From the NCBI GenBank assembly GCA_030765065.1, contig CM060975.1:167124993-167188992 (forward strand): 64,000 bases of DNA, read 5' to 3'. Within the stretch, counting starts at the first letter, position 1. Every line of letters begins with the position of its first letter. Made by a program: the position numbers and the translations under genes. The notes below the pieces were generated by a model. It saw only the letters and a list, made by a program, of their open reading frames with translations. It made no database searches and was not told where the DNA came from. This DNA comes from Deroplatys truncata (taxonomy: Eukaryota; Arthropoda; Insecta; Mantodea; Mantidae). Below, one piece after another: positions 33,379 to 45,094 of the stretch.

Positions 33379-36300
33379 TTGTCTCCGTTTTCGGGTAAAC
33401 CTTTAGTTCAAGTTTCTCTTGAGAAGTTGCCTTTATTGGCGTTATTAGATTCCGGAAGTTCTGTCTCTTTGATTCAGCTTGATTGGCTTAGGTTAAATTT
33501 ACCATGTATTATGTCGCGTGCAACCACGTGTCAGTTGGTTTGTTTGATGGTCAATGGTCAGGCCTTTCAAGTTACTCAAAAAGTATCATGTACTATACGT
33601 TTCCCACGTTTTACGTGGAAACATAGTTTTTTTGTCGTTCCCAAGCTTCCTTATGCATGTGTCCTAGGTGCCGATTTTATGTCAAGGACTGGGATGGTTA
33701 TTGATTTTTCCACTAGGCAGATCGCTTTTCATTTTGCTCCCCGGATAAAGTTGGACTTTGTGAGGGATGTTAAACCATCTCGGCCCCCTTTAACCTTGGG
33801 AGATATTAATTTGGTAACCCAAAATTGCGCAACTTCTTCTATGTCTCATTTGTCCCCTGAACAGGCAAAGCAAATAGAGCATTTAGTTAGGGAATTTGAT
33901 TCCCTGTTTACTGATGTTTTAGGGGTCACTCATTTGACTCAATATGAAATTCAGTTAACTGATTCTACTCCGGTCAAGTTATCTCCATATAAGCTCACAC
34001 CACCGAAGATGGCTATATTAAAAGAGAAAATACAGAAGATGCTTGACCAAGGGGTTATTAGACCGTCTACTTCAAATTACAGCAGCCCCATATTTCTAGT
34101 ACCGAAGGGAGATCAGGATTTTAGACCGGTCATAGATTATCGTCTCTTGAACAAAAGAATACTTATTGAAAGTACCCCTTTGCCCGATTTGCATACAGCT
34201 GCTCATCATTTTTCGAAGGCTCGCGTTTTTACGACCCTGGATTTAAACAATGCTTGTCATCAGATTCCTTTGGCTGAACATTCCAAGCATCTAACAGCTT
34301 TCGCTACCCCCTGGCGCCTTTATGAATTTAATAGGGTCCCATTTGCTTTGGCTACGGGCGCGCAAGTCCTCACTCGTTTGCTGGATAGTTTGTTTTCGGA
34401 CATAAAATTTAAATATTTGTACCATTACTTAGATGATCTTGTAGTATATTCCGAGGATTTTGACTCACATCTTGTTCATTTACGTGAGGTCTTTCGTCGC
34501 CTACAGAGCCGGGTTATCAGTTAAGCAGTCTAAAGTTCATTTTGCTACCTCTCAAATATCATTTTTGGGCCATATAGTTTCCCCTTCTGGTATTACCATA
34601 GACCCAGATCGCACTAAGGCTATTAGAAATTTTCCGGCACCCAAGAATAAGCGTGAGGTGGCTCGATTTTTGGGAATGGTTAACTTCTTCTCTAAATTTA
34701 TTTCAAATTTTTCTACTCGGGCGGAACCTCTTAATTGCTTACGTAGGAAAGGGGTTACTTTTGCGTGGGCCGAGGAGCAGGAAGCGGCATTTGTTGATCT
34801 AAAAGAGGCTATTTCAAACCCTCCTGTCTTGGCTTTTCCAGATTTTGCTATGCCCTTTATTTTACAGACGGATGCTAGTGCTAGCGCGCTAGCGGCTGTT
34901 TTGTTGCAGGAATTTCCTGAGGGTCGTCGTCCCATTTATTATAGTTCGCGTACTTTATCTCCTGAGGAACGTAAATTTTCTACATATGAATTAGAAACCT
35001 TAGCGGTGCTTTTTGGATTGGAGAAGTATAGGGTGTACTTAGAACATGTGCATTTCTTTTTAGAGTGCGATAACCAGGCTTTAACGTGGGCGTTAGCTGT
35101 CCCAAGGAAGACAGGTCGTCTTGCGCGTTGGGGTGTCCGGATAGGTGCCTTTAGGTTTACTCCTTCCTTTATCAGAGGTTCAGAAAATTGTATTGCGGAT
35201 GCTCTTACCCGGGTATTTTCCGAACCTACTGAGGAGTGTGTTTATTTCGAGACTTTGGATGCTCCTGCGGATACTCAGATTGAGAGTTTCTCATTTTCGG
35301 CATTTCCTGAAATGTTTGTCAGTATTCCTGAACTTCAACTTACCGATTCTGGGTTAGCTTCAATTATTGAGCAAATTAAATCGGGAGTTTCACTGCAGGA
35401 TTATAAGATTCATGAGGGTGTTTTGATGGGAAGAGCTAGTTTTGATCGGCGTTATAAAGTCATAGTTCCGAAGGCAGCTATTCCCATGATTCTCAGTTAT
35501 TTTCACGATTCTCCTTTCGGGGGTCATTTAGGCATTGCCAAAACCAGAAATCGAATTCGTGAACAGTTTATGTGGCGGGGCATGGATTTCGATGTAAGAA
35601 AGCATGTTAAGTCTTGCCGCATTTGCGCATTGTCCAAACCCGCGCAGGCCACAAATTGGGGATATTTGGCTTCGGAGGTTCCCTCCTCGCCCATGGAGAA
35701 ACTATTTGTGGATTTTATCGGACCATTCCCTCGTTCTATTCAGGGAAATATTTTTGCATTGGTGGTTACTGATGCTTTCTCAAAGTTCGTATGGATTTCA
35801 CCTCTGAGTGCTGCTACTGCTCGCCTTGCTATTCGGGAACTTGGAACAATATTTGGATCTTTTGGTGCTCCTCAATATCTGGTCTCTGATAACGGTTCGC
35901 AATTTAAGTCGCGTCTCTTTCGTTCCTTTTGTTTTGATTGGGGTGTTACGCATTTTACTACTACCCCTTATTACCCTAACCCCTCATTAGCGGAACGGGT
36001 CAACCGTAACCTTAAGTCCGCTTTAATTGCTTATCATCACCAGCAGCACAATTGCTGGGATAAATACTTGAAGCAACTTCAGTTTGCTTTCAATTCTGCG
36101 AGACATGAGGTTCATAAGACGACGCCATTTTCATTGTTATTTGCCTACCAACCTTCGTCTCCTTTGGCTAATTTGAGGGCGTTAAATGATTTATTACCGG
36201 CTGACAATTCTCCGCATACCATTCGTACTAATTGGAAGGCTGCCTTGAATAATCTGCGTAGAGGCCACTATGAGAAAGCAGCGATACGATGCGTCCCGTC

Positions 36301-36518
36301 GTCCCTCCCCATTCAAAGTGGGAGATGTTGTTATGTGCCGTAACTATCCTCAGTCCTCGAAAGCAGATGCGTTTGCCGCCAAGTTAGCTCCCCGCTATCT
36401 TGGCCCGTTTAAGATTCTCAGAATTTATAAGGGGGTGTCTGTTCTTTTGCAAGAATTGTCTTCCTCCTGCAGGCGCCGCGCTCACCTGTCGCAGCTTAAA
36501 TTGTATAACTCGGGGTAG
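33379..36518 (+). pseudogene. pol: Gypsy pol: protease, RT, RNase H, integrase (fossil)
   Basis: Protease (about 33.38-33.75 kb) has the aspartic motif LLALLDSGSSVSLIQ. Reverse transcriptase (about 33.95-34.7 kb) shows IFLVPKGDQDFRPVIDYR, TTLDLNNACHQIPL and the catalytic YLDD. RNase H (about 34.85-35.2 kb) has ILQTDASASALAAVL and STYELETLAVL. Integrase (about 35.4-36.3 kb) has the HHCC zinc site (H, H, then KSCRICALSK) and the DDE core: Asp in LFVDFIGPF, Asp in LVSDNGSQFKS, Glu in SLAERVNRNLK. A GPY/F-like module (RYLGPFKI) closes it, and no chromodomain is seen. Domain order RT-RH-INT defines Ty3/gypsy. Broken, with about one or two breaks. Confidence 0.85.
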
Positions 36519-36524
36519 TTTGTG

Positions 36525-38025
36525 TCTAGGTTAATTACGGGTTTTGTTTCTAGTTTTCATTCTGTTGGTTCATTGGGGAATGTATGGTTATGTCCGTGTG
36601 CTAGGGCTATTCAAGAGTCAGTCACTTGCGAGTTCCTGAATATTTTGGAGGAATTTATGAAATAAATAACGAATTTATATTCCTCTTGTTCATTTTTCAG
36701 CATTATTATTCATTTGCTCACTATTTTCAAAACCAATGTATTGTTTATTTTGTATATGCATTTTCCAAGTTACAGTTTTTCTCCATGTCTCAATTTCAAT
36801 CGCTCCAAACGTGTTTAATCACCTCACGACTTCCAGGCACTGTATTATGCCACTTAATATTGTTCTTCAAGGTCTACAGAAATTGCTGCCTTTACTACTA
36901 AAAGCTTCCGTTAATCCTTTTGTTGGCCCCCTTGATGTCTTGACAACGGTTCCTAATTAATACGTATGTGACTTGTCATAGTTGTTCCTTCTAGCTATTT
37001 TTTCAACTTTGAATCACAATTTTGTTGTTTCTCTTTTTTCATTATTTTCATCTTACAGTTTTCACCGGTATCATTTTTCTCCATTTGTAGGTTTAATTTT
37101 TCCTCCTCTACCAGCAGTGCAGAACGATTAACCTATTATTTTATTCTAAATCTTAAATTATTGATTTCATATAGATATTGCTAAGCAACCGTTTGTTGTT
37201 CCAGTCCATACCAATATTCTTCAAGGTCCCCACAAGAATGTTGCCAATCTCCTTTTGAATTCGCCGCTTTATTAAGAGATAAAATAACTGCGCAGCTTCC
37301 CATTCCTTACCCCTCTCTTTCACGCTTCAAAGATCTCAGAGTCCCAGAGTGGAGGTTGGGAAAATGTATTTCACTAATTTGTGCCTACAAGCTTCAGTGA
37401 AATTTAACCCAGAGTTTAAAATATCGCCTCTATAAGGGTTTACCATATAGTAAAAGTCCAGAAAATCCCAATAGTTTCCGCCTCCCAATCATTATTTGGG
37501 CTTGCAAACTCCCTAGCTATAATGATAAACTAAATCGCATAAAGACTGTGAAATATATATTATCCATATATGTTATCCATATTTGTTCCGAAACAGAAAT
37601 TGGAAGTTCTTTTGTGAGATGAACTTGGCATTATATTCATGGAAATAATTACGACTCACTTTATCCTCCTTGACCGCCTTCTGTTTCTTTCAAGTTGGAT
37701 CCATTCTTCATCATCACTGTCATATTCCTCCTTCTCCAAGACCAAATCCATTACTTTTGGTGGTGTTATTTCATTTCACCCTTAAGGAAAAGAATGAGCA
37801 CTGGGACCAAAGAGCTGAGCGCCTCTCGACATGTGACTTCTCAGACAAGATAACCTTATCCAGGAGATTCGATTAAAAGATAGAAAAGTACTCAATTGGG
37901 TACTACGTTTGGTTTGTGCCGTTGTTGAAATTGACCCTAAATATAACATTAAACCTTGGAAGTTATGTTTCAGCTTTTATTGTTACCAAAAAGAGGCAAT
38001 TTTCAATATTTGGAGTACAATATAT
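36525..38025. other. No gene recognised; possible 3' LTR remnant
   Basis: The region after the gypsy pol should hold a 3' LTR, but I find no sequence matching the candidate 5' LTR. The remainder is AT-rich without a supported frame. Confidence 0.4.
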
Positions 38026-38029
38026 ACTG

Positions 38030-38195
38030 TAGGTACAAACACTTTCAATTGTCGTAAAATTGCACATTAGAGTGCCCTTTTCAACGGCAACGACTCGCGA
38101 AAGCCAGCAGGAGTAACAGCCCTATTTCGGGTCAGTGAGTCACAAACCTGCCTAATGATACGGGCTATTAATGTTGCCTCTCACTTAAAGATACG
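38030..38195 (-). repeat. R2 repeat, inverted copy
   Basis: Reverse complement of 30059-30245: GTAGGTACAAACACTTTCAA through ATGATACGGGCTATTAATGT to TGCCTCTCACTTAAAG. It again ends at TA followed by the mariner-type end CGAGGGGCCTCCAATAATTA. Confidence 0.75.
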
Positions 38196-38239
38196 AGGGG
38201 CCTCCAATAATTAAGGTTCCCTATTTTATAAGAAAAAAC

Positions 38240-39110
38240 ATCCTTGTAGACAGCGTATTTCAGCATTCCCCACAGAAAACAGTCTAAAGGGTTCAGATCC
38301 GATGAACGGGCCGGCCAAGGTACAGGTCTCCTTCGTCCAATCCAACGATTTGGAAACAATCCGTTAAGACAAGCTGTAGTATTTCGTGTACTGTGGGCTG
38401 GTCAGCTATCATGTTGGTACCACAGATTCCTCCTAGTCTGCAAAGAAACGTCTTCTAGCCTCTGTGGCAGATGGTCTGTCAAGAGGCTGCGATACTTGTG
38501 CGAGTTCATTGTTCCTTCTATGAACAAAGGGCGTATCAGCTGATGGTACGCTATCCCAAACTCCATGGACGCTGACGTTCCACCTGACGAAGTCAACAAG
38601 GATTGTCAACAGACCAATAGTGCAAGTTTCTGCGGTTTACCTGACCATGATTAGTAAATGTTGCCTCATCACTAAACAAGATACATGAAGAATCTGGAGT
38701 ATTATGTCTTAATGCCCATGTAGATTCTCAAAATCGTTTCCATGCAGCTCTTAATGGAGAGAGATGTGATAGACATGGAACCAATGTCGATGGAGAATGC
38801 GCAGTACACTTGCCTAACTTATCGTTTCCACGTGCGATTGTGCGGGAACTAATTTGCGGATCTACTACAACGGCAGCCAAAACATTAATTTATGCCTCTT
38901 CTCCAGCCACTTGTTTGTTTCCGTTACGTTTTCTAGGTGTTACAGTACCACTTTCACGTAATTGGTTAATAAATAATTGCCGAGATGGTTGACATCTATT
39001 TGGGATACGTTTCCGCATACACCGTACAGGAAGGAGCTGCAATTTTCCTACACTTTTCATACACCATGAGCATGTCGGCTTTTTCTGCATTAGTAAATCC
39101 CATCTTCAAC
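38240..39110 (-). pseudogene. Mariner-superfamily transposase, copy 2
   Basis: Minus-strand pieces: PNRCQPSRQLFINQLRESGT (HTH region), then SLLTDHLPQRLEDVSLQTRR, FPNRWIGRRRPVPWPARSSD and LNPLDCFLWGMLKYAVYKD. The WPARSSDLNPLDCFLWG block contains the third catalytic position of the DDE/D triad and is better kept than in copy 1. Frameshifts and stops break it, and the C-terminal tail is missing at the truncation. Confidence 0.8.
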
Positions 39111-39273
39111 TCAAGACTTACTGCTTGAACTGTAGCAAACTAACTGACCAGAAAGTCGCAATGCAATCCATGAACAGAAAACACAATGCAAACAAACATA
39201 ATAGCATCGTAACCAGCAACTAAGCAGGTTGAATGGGACAAACAATTGTCGGGGTGGAAAGTGTTCAAAATAC

Positions 39274-39547
39274 GATTTCTCGTAAACCACTTGCACTACA
39301 ATCCTGCAACAAAGACCATTGACATTCTAATTTACTCTACCGTTATTCTGTTGATGTAACTAGGCATTGTTCCATTTAAAAAGTTGTATTTTTGCTCAAA
39401 AAGTACATTTTCTCAGTGTTATTAGAATCTGTTTATAGGCTAAATGTACGAGCCCCTACCTACTAATCAATGCTGTTAAAAGTGCACATCAAGGCACTTT
39501 CCATTTCCGAAATATTTGCGGTGCAAGTTTTAGGTGATTCACCCTGT
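39274..39547. repeat. Long terminal inverted repeat of mariner-type copy 2
   Basis: About 275 bases matching 12830-13105, ending TTTTAGGTGATTCACCCTGTA. Confidence 0.8.
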
Positions 39548-39599
39548 ATATATGTATAATTATTCATGTAGATATCTTAAACGCATTGTGTTTAATTAG

Positions 39600-39880
39600 A
39601 AACTTTAGATCCATTTTGGGGGAAAAAACAAATAACAAACGTGTTCAACCATTAGTGTAATTTAGAATAGAGGATTTTCTTATATATCGTCATGTCGTGT
39701 CTTGGAAGTTGCTGATGCTATGTGCCAAATTTTATATTTACCTTGACTTTGCTTTTGAGTTGTGGTCTTCACACACACACACACATACACACACAGACGA
39801 TGACAAACACACATAGAGATAATTTTGTAAAATTAATTTTTTGGAGGTGATATGAGACCTCAAACATATGTTTGAAATGA
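39600..39880 (+). repeat. R1 fragment, copy C, with (AC)n
   Basis: GAGGATTTTCTTATATATCG, CTTTGCTTTTGAGTTGTG, (AC)n at 39769-39797 and GAGACCTCAAACATATG follow the R1 order. Confidence 0.5.
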
Positions 39881-39884
39881 ACCC

Positions 39885-41455
39885 TAATTTCTGGATGGAA
39901 TTCAATAGTACCTCTATTTATCATAGGTAATTGATACAGAAAGTGAAAATAGAGTTTATTTAATCGTCTTCCAATTAATTTAGCAGTCATTACTCATAAT
40001 TCCATTAATCACGTCCTTGTTACAAACATGTTTTGAAGCAGGTAGGAATCTGTATTTACTCCCTCCTTAAAACACCCCTAAAGGATCAAATAACAAGGTA
40101 TTTTAAAAACAAAATTTTATGGTTCCGTGTGTTCAAAATTAAGAACATGTAGGAAGATTTCCTACATTTTATCTCAAATTGTTTTTGTCGATATTTGTCG
40201 CCATTCTGGACAACTTTTTAACGTATTATAATTTTAGCTTTTAGCAATACTCATTGCTTTAACGAGGGAGAGAAAAATCTTAAAAATATTTTATGAAAGA
40301 TTGCTGGGACATAACCTATTTTTCTTATCTCGTGAAAAGTTTATATAATATCCACTTGAAAATGTTACTCTTCATATTTTTAAATATGAATTAGTAAACG
40401 CCTATATGTGTTAGAAAGCTTTACTAAACCATATGTTTTGACTCTTGACGCTAAAAACTGTTTTTCATCTCTTCCGAAAAATTCCTGTTTGCAGCACTAG
40501 ATTTCTCTTTTGGTAGAACTTCATTTTTCTATTTTCTCTGCAAGAAGAAGGTATTCTATTGTTTAATTAAGATGAATAATGTATTTTAGGCATTCTCCTC
40601 TGAATGGGTTCAGTTTCTGTTACTCTGGTGAATAGCACATTATACTCATATATGCACGGGATCCCAATTAAATTACCCGTACCTGCCATGTCTCACTGGG
40701 AATATTAATTACAAAATTTGGAAGGCACCAGAAGGTCCGATAAGCAGAGGACTGTTATAATATATGTTCGTAGTTGAAAGAACTATTCGGGTTCATGTAT
40801 CACCACCACAGGACTCGACTCTAAATGGTAGGAAATCTAATTAACACAAACACGGAATGTGTGATTTACTCCGCAAAATATTCTTAGTCTGACTAGAGAG
40901 CTTTTTACTGCGAAATTTCAATATTTAACAAAGCAAATATATATAGTTTCAAAATATTTCTCTGTGGATTATTGTTTTAGACAATATTATAGCATATTTG
41001 AAATTAAAGATGAATGCAGAAATAGTTAAGACAAAGAATTATTAAACTTTGGTAAAAAATGTGAATTAATATTTTGGCATTTATCATTTTATTATGCTTA
41101 AAACCTGTGATTTTAAGCCCGAATGTCTACTTAATCGGTTCCTTACCATTTTCATAAAGCTCCGCGTTGGTTTATACCCAATTTTTCTCAATTCCTTTCT
41201 CTTTCAGCATTCTTCACTATTCAAAATGTTCCTAGGATTGCACTTTAAAACTTATTGGCTTAAAAATTTCAGGAGAATTCCTGGAAATACAGTTCTAAAA
41301 ATTACTGTGCACTAGTTAAAGATATCAGATGTTTTCTTAAATATTTAAAATTAAGAAATAGTGCACAAAAATTCCTTTATGTTTGTAATCTAAGCTCAAA
41401 TAAAACATTTGGGAGCGATGCTATAAACCGTAGGGTCCAGCGAACATTTCGTATT
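39885..41455. other. No gene recognised
   Basis: AT-rich intergenic DNA with weak R1-like stretches; no supported frame. Confidence 0.45.
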
Positions 41456-41459
41456 ACCA

Positions 41460-42260
41460 TGTAAAAAGTGATTCATTATGAATAAAAAAATCTGATGTGT
41501 TACATCCACATGCCTTTCTCTGCTCTCTATCGCTTATTCGTGACTACACATATTATTCTTATGAGAGTTTATTTTCCTATCTTCTTCATTTTCATTTAAA
41601 TAGATCTGTCCGGAAATACCTGCATTACACATTTCGTTACAGATACAAAGGAAATAGCGATAGTCAAATGTTAGAACTGGACGCTATATGCTGGCCGTAA
41701 AATTCCATCTCTTTCTATAACATCTCGAGAAACAATTGAAAATCAAACAGGACTTTAACAGACTGGCTAAGTATTGAACGATTCGTACCATTAGTAACGA
41801 CATCTCGGAAATTGCTGACGCCACAAAAATTATTTGAAAGAAATTGTGTGTTTTAAAGGGATCTGCATTTTATGTTTAGTGCGTTTTCTCTATCGCTTAA
41901 AGTTTACCAGGTATACAAGATTACACAAAATCCTTCCGAATGAAGAGGACATCACAGGCTGTTCACAGGAAATTCAAGATAAATGTTTTATTTGTCATGC
42001 ATATTTTGAATATATGGTACTTTAATCAAAATCGTTGAGCCATTTCTTAGAAAATAATACATCCTGGAAAATGTTCCATAAAAAGTAATTTGGGGCAGAA
42101 ATTTTCTTGAAAATCTTCGGGTTGCATCTTTGGAACATACTGAACTTAAATACCAAGTTTGTATTTATCCGACTTTTCGTTTTTGAGTTATGTTGTTCAC
42201 TGACACGCACATACACACGTACACAGATTTTCTAAAAATCTGATGAGTTACAGTCACTTG
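41460..42260 (+). repeat. Old interspersed repeat R1, copy D
   Basis: Longest readable copy: CTGCATTACACATTTCGTTACA, GAAATTGCTGACGCCACAAAA, ATTTGTCATGCATATTTTGA, AATCAAAATCGTTGAGCCAT, TTTTCTTGAAAATCTTCGGG, TTTATCCGACTTTTCGTTTT, CACACGTACACAGATTTTC. Aligned over about 760 bases with copy E. (Motifs are quoted in short pieces.). Confidence 0.75.
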
Positions 42261-42288
42261 ACCTTCTCTACCCTCTATCTTTATTAGT

Positions 42289-42790
42289 GGCTAACCGATC
42301 AGCATGGCTCAAGCGCAACGTCTGTAACCCGCATTCGGGAGGTTCCGGAATCGATCCCGGCGATTGCTCAGTCTGACCCATGGATTTTCTTGAGGTTTTC
42401 CCCGGTCGGCGAATGCTGCAGTGGTTTCTTTGAGCCTCCGAATTTATTGTCCTTACATTTCGTGCCATTCTTTATTTCATTTTTCAGGGTCGGAAGTATC
42501 GGCGATGGTGTTTCGGTGTAGCGTGGCAGCGGAAAAGGATGCTCTTTGTAACTCTTTCGTCCCTCGGGTTTCAGCTGGCTGCTGGGGTATTCGAACCACA
42601 TTTGAGGGGCGTTGGATCTGCTCTGTGTGGGGTGGGGTCTGCCTGTCTGTCAGTCGGAATGTCCATATTTGGAAGCTTAGGCATCCAGTCGCTGCAGTAC
42701 CATCGCTTCTGGTTCCGGCCACCCGGTGTCTCCACTCGTTTCATCCTTCCTCCAGGGGACTCCCCCCTCATGGGGCATATATAATCCTCA
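42289..42790 (+). mobile_element. tRNA-derived SINE, family A, copy 3, with GC-rich tail
   Basis: Head GATCAGCATGGCTCAAGCGC with B box GGAATCGATCCCG (42349), core CATGGATTTTCTTGAGGTTT then GGCGAATGCTGCAGTGGTTT, ending TTTTTCAGGG near 42488. The next 300 bases are GC-rich and specific to this copy, giving long but spurious frames on both strands. Confidence 0.8.
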
Positions 42791-42794
42791 TAGG

Positions 42795-44035
42795 TACAAA
42801 TGGCACCAAAGAAAATCTTCGGCGGATTTTGTATCGTTTTCTGGGTACGTTTGAGGCGTATCCTTCACCTTACCTATCGCAGACCGTGGTGGCTTGATAA
42901 CACAGCAATAAGGGAGAAAGAGTGGAAGCTGATGCCTTTGTTTTTTTGTGTGTTTTTGAAACCAAAAGATGTTTATTATCTTAGAACCAGTCATGCCGTA
43001 TACTAGCGAAATTACTCGTAGACATATCGTGGGTATGTGGAGGCTGGCCGCATTGTTACAGAAATGCAACGGCAGTGCATAAAAGTATTTTTATATTACA
43101 TTACTAGACAAAAACATTTCAGGAGAGTGGGGAAGACGGTCTACATACTCGTCAGAAAGTGGGCACTCCCCGTGAAACCATCTGTGATATTCGTTTACTA
43201 AATGCAAACTACTGTTTTGTTATAATTGACAGATCATGTTTAGAAACTAGAGATAAATATGTATGTGTATGGTTTACCGAATATGACATACACATTATAG
43301 CAATAACATTGGGTTATATTTTTGGCTATAATCCTGTTGTATTCCTATGATCAGCAATATGTTAGTAAAGGTATGTTAACCAATTGTAGTTTGAATTAGA
43401 GGAAAAATATGCTGCTTTATTTATTTATTGTTTAGTTATGTTTGCTTCTATGCGGCAACAAGCATTAATATCACTGTTAGAATACAGTTCTGTATAGTTT
43501 TCGTTATAAGGTATTGCTATGTATTTAATGAATACCATTTAAGCTTTAATTTGAAAATATTCTCACACTGCACATTCTACATTTCGCTAATCTGGGCGCT
43601 CATCGAGTTTTCCCCTTAGCTTTTAACACTTTCAAAAGCGTCTCCTGCACTAGCTGATAAGGTATGGGCTACCAATCACGATAATAGGTCTGTATGACAA
43701 GCTGAATGCACTCACTCTACTTCTTTCTCTTTTAGCCAATACGATCAAGGGCGTAAACATATTTCGTTTCTACGCCATTTTGTAACCTTTGTTGTAGTTA
43801 TTGGTGCAACTATTTAGCAGAAGGTCTGGCGCACCCTTGCACCGTGGCTTAAAGCAACCAATGAAATGGCCAAGGCTTCGCAACGCCACGTACAACGATA
43901 AATAATGTGACATAGACGCGAGGTGCAATGAGATTTTCTTTGGCGCTATTTGTACACTATCCACTCTTGTTCGATGCCGACACCCCTCTGTAATTGAAGA
44001 CAAAATAGAATATTAGTGGCTATCAAAATTACTCT
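42795..44035. other. No gene recognised
   Basis: AT-rich. GTACAAATGGCACCAAAGAA at 42794 recurs inverted at 43932-43955 (22 of 24 bases); this may mark the ends of an old 1.16-kb element, otherwise unrecognised. Confidence 0.4.
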
Positions 44036-44039
44036 TACG

Positions 44040-44830
44040 AAGGGGTTTATTTTTCTATTTACTTCTTTTTAAGTCAGATAAACCTTTGCAGAAATAGCTG
44101 CATTACAAATTTCGGTAGGATACAAAGAGAACGAAGATAGTAAACTATTTGAGGACTCACGCGGTGTGCTCTAAATGTCGACAGGACTCCTAAAGAATTA
44201 CCAAGTAATCAACAATTCGAACCATCAATGGCAGATATATTGAAAATGGCTGATGCCACAAAACATTTTGTTTAAGTAAATTGTGTGTTTTCAAGAGGTC
44301 TACAGTTCTCTATGCATTGCGCTTTCATCCATCGCCTAACGTTTTGCAGTTATACAACATTATATAAGATTCCCTTCGAATGAAGACGACTACCACACAG
44401 ACCATTTCCAGAAAATTCCAATTGCACACGTTATTTGCCATGTAAATATCAAAATACATGGTGCATATTTTAATCAAAATCGCTAGATCCATTTTTTTTT
44501 AGAGAAGCAAGCATTTCGAGAAATGTTCCATGTAAAGAGTATTTGAGATGGGGGATTTTCTTGAAAATCTTCATATCGCATTTTTAGAAGATACTAAACA
44601 CAAACACAAAATTTTGAATTTATCCGATTTTTAGTTTTTAAGTTACTACACTGTTCCCAATATCACACAATCACACACACCACATCTACAGAAGAGCTCA
44701 CACACTCAGACACACACACGGACGTTTTTCCAAAATGCATTTTTTGGGATTCAGGAGTCCTAAACATATGAATTTCGATGATATCTCGGTATCAGATTTT
44801 TCAGTGGAATGCTCTTCTACAAAGTGTTCG
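44040..44830 (+). repeat. Old interspersed repeat R1, copy E
   Basis: Matches copy D: ATAGCTGCATTACAAATTTC, AAATGGCTGATGCCACAAAA, TTTTAATCAAAATCGCTAGA, GGATTTTCTTGAAAATCTTC, GAATTTATCCGATTTTTAGT, then interrupted CA repeats and TTTTGGGATTCAGGAGTCCT. Confidence 0.75.
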
Positions 44831-45094
44831 TACAAAAGATTATTCTTCAAAGTTTTCTCTTGTTAATACAGATAAATCTTCATTACTCATTTACACATTT
44901 ATATTTCGTTGTATGTACAAGAATGCAGTAAACTAAAACGATGGTCAAATATTTTCAAAGCCGGCTTTGAAATTCTGTTTTCTTTGCATAGATGTGTAAC
45001 TTTCACCTGACTTCTTCTATCCATTCATCAATCATTAAACTAATCTTATCTTATTCTTCAATTTGCAGACATTGTCTTACTGCATATTTCCTTG

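Larger units (their letters stand above)
31972..36520 (+). mobile_element. Ty3/gypsy LTR retrotransposon (fossil)
   Basis: Order: primer-binding-site-like CTGGTAGCAGAGCGTGG (31972), gag, protease, reverse transcriptase, RNase H, integrase, GPY/F-like end at about 36510. No envelope gene. I could not identify a pair of LTRs: a candidate 5' LTR lies in 31.06-31.97 kb but no copy of it is visible downstream, so the 3' end may be lost or strongly diverged. The internal genes are nearly whole, with about one or two breaks in pol, so the insertion looks fairly recent. Age cannot be estimated without both LTRs. Confidence 0.85.
38235..39547 (-). mobile_element. Mariner/Tc1-superfamily transposon, copy 2, 3' truncated
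   Basis: Same family as 11513-13105 but on the minus strand. It keeps the left inverted repeat (39274-39547) but loses the 3' end of the transposase, being joined at about 38235 to the end of a different mariner type (TTCCCTATTTTATAAG, 38218-38233). Confidence 0.85.

Noticed and set aside
42368-42897. Frames of 66-158 codons on both strands
   Set aside because: They coincide with the SINE A copy 3 and its GC-rich tail; no protein family resemblance.
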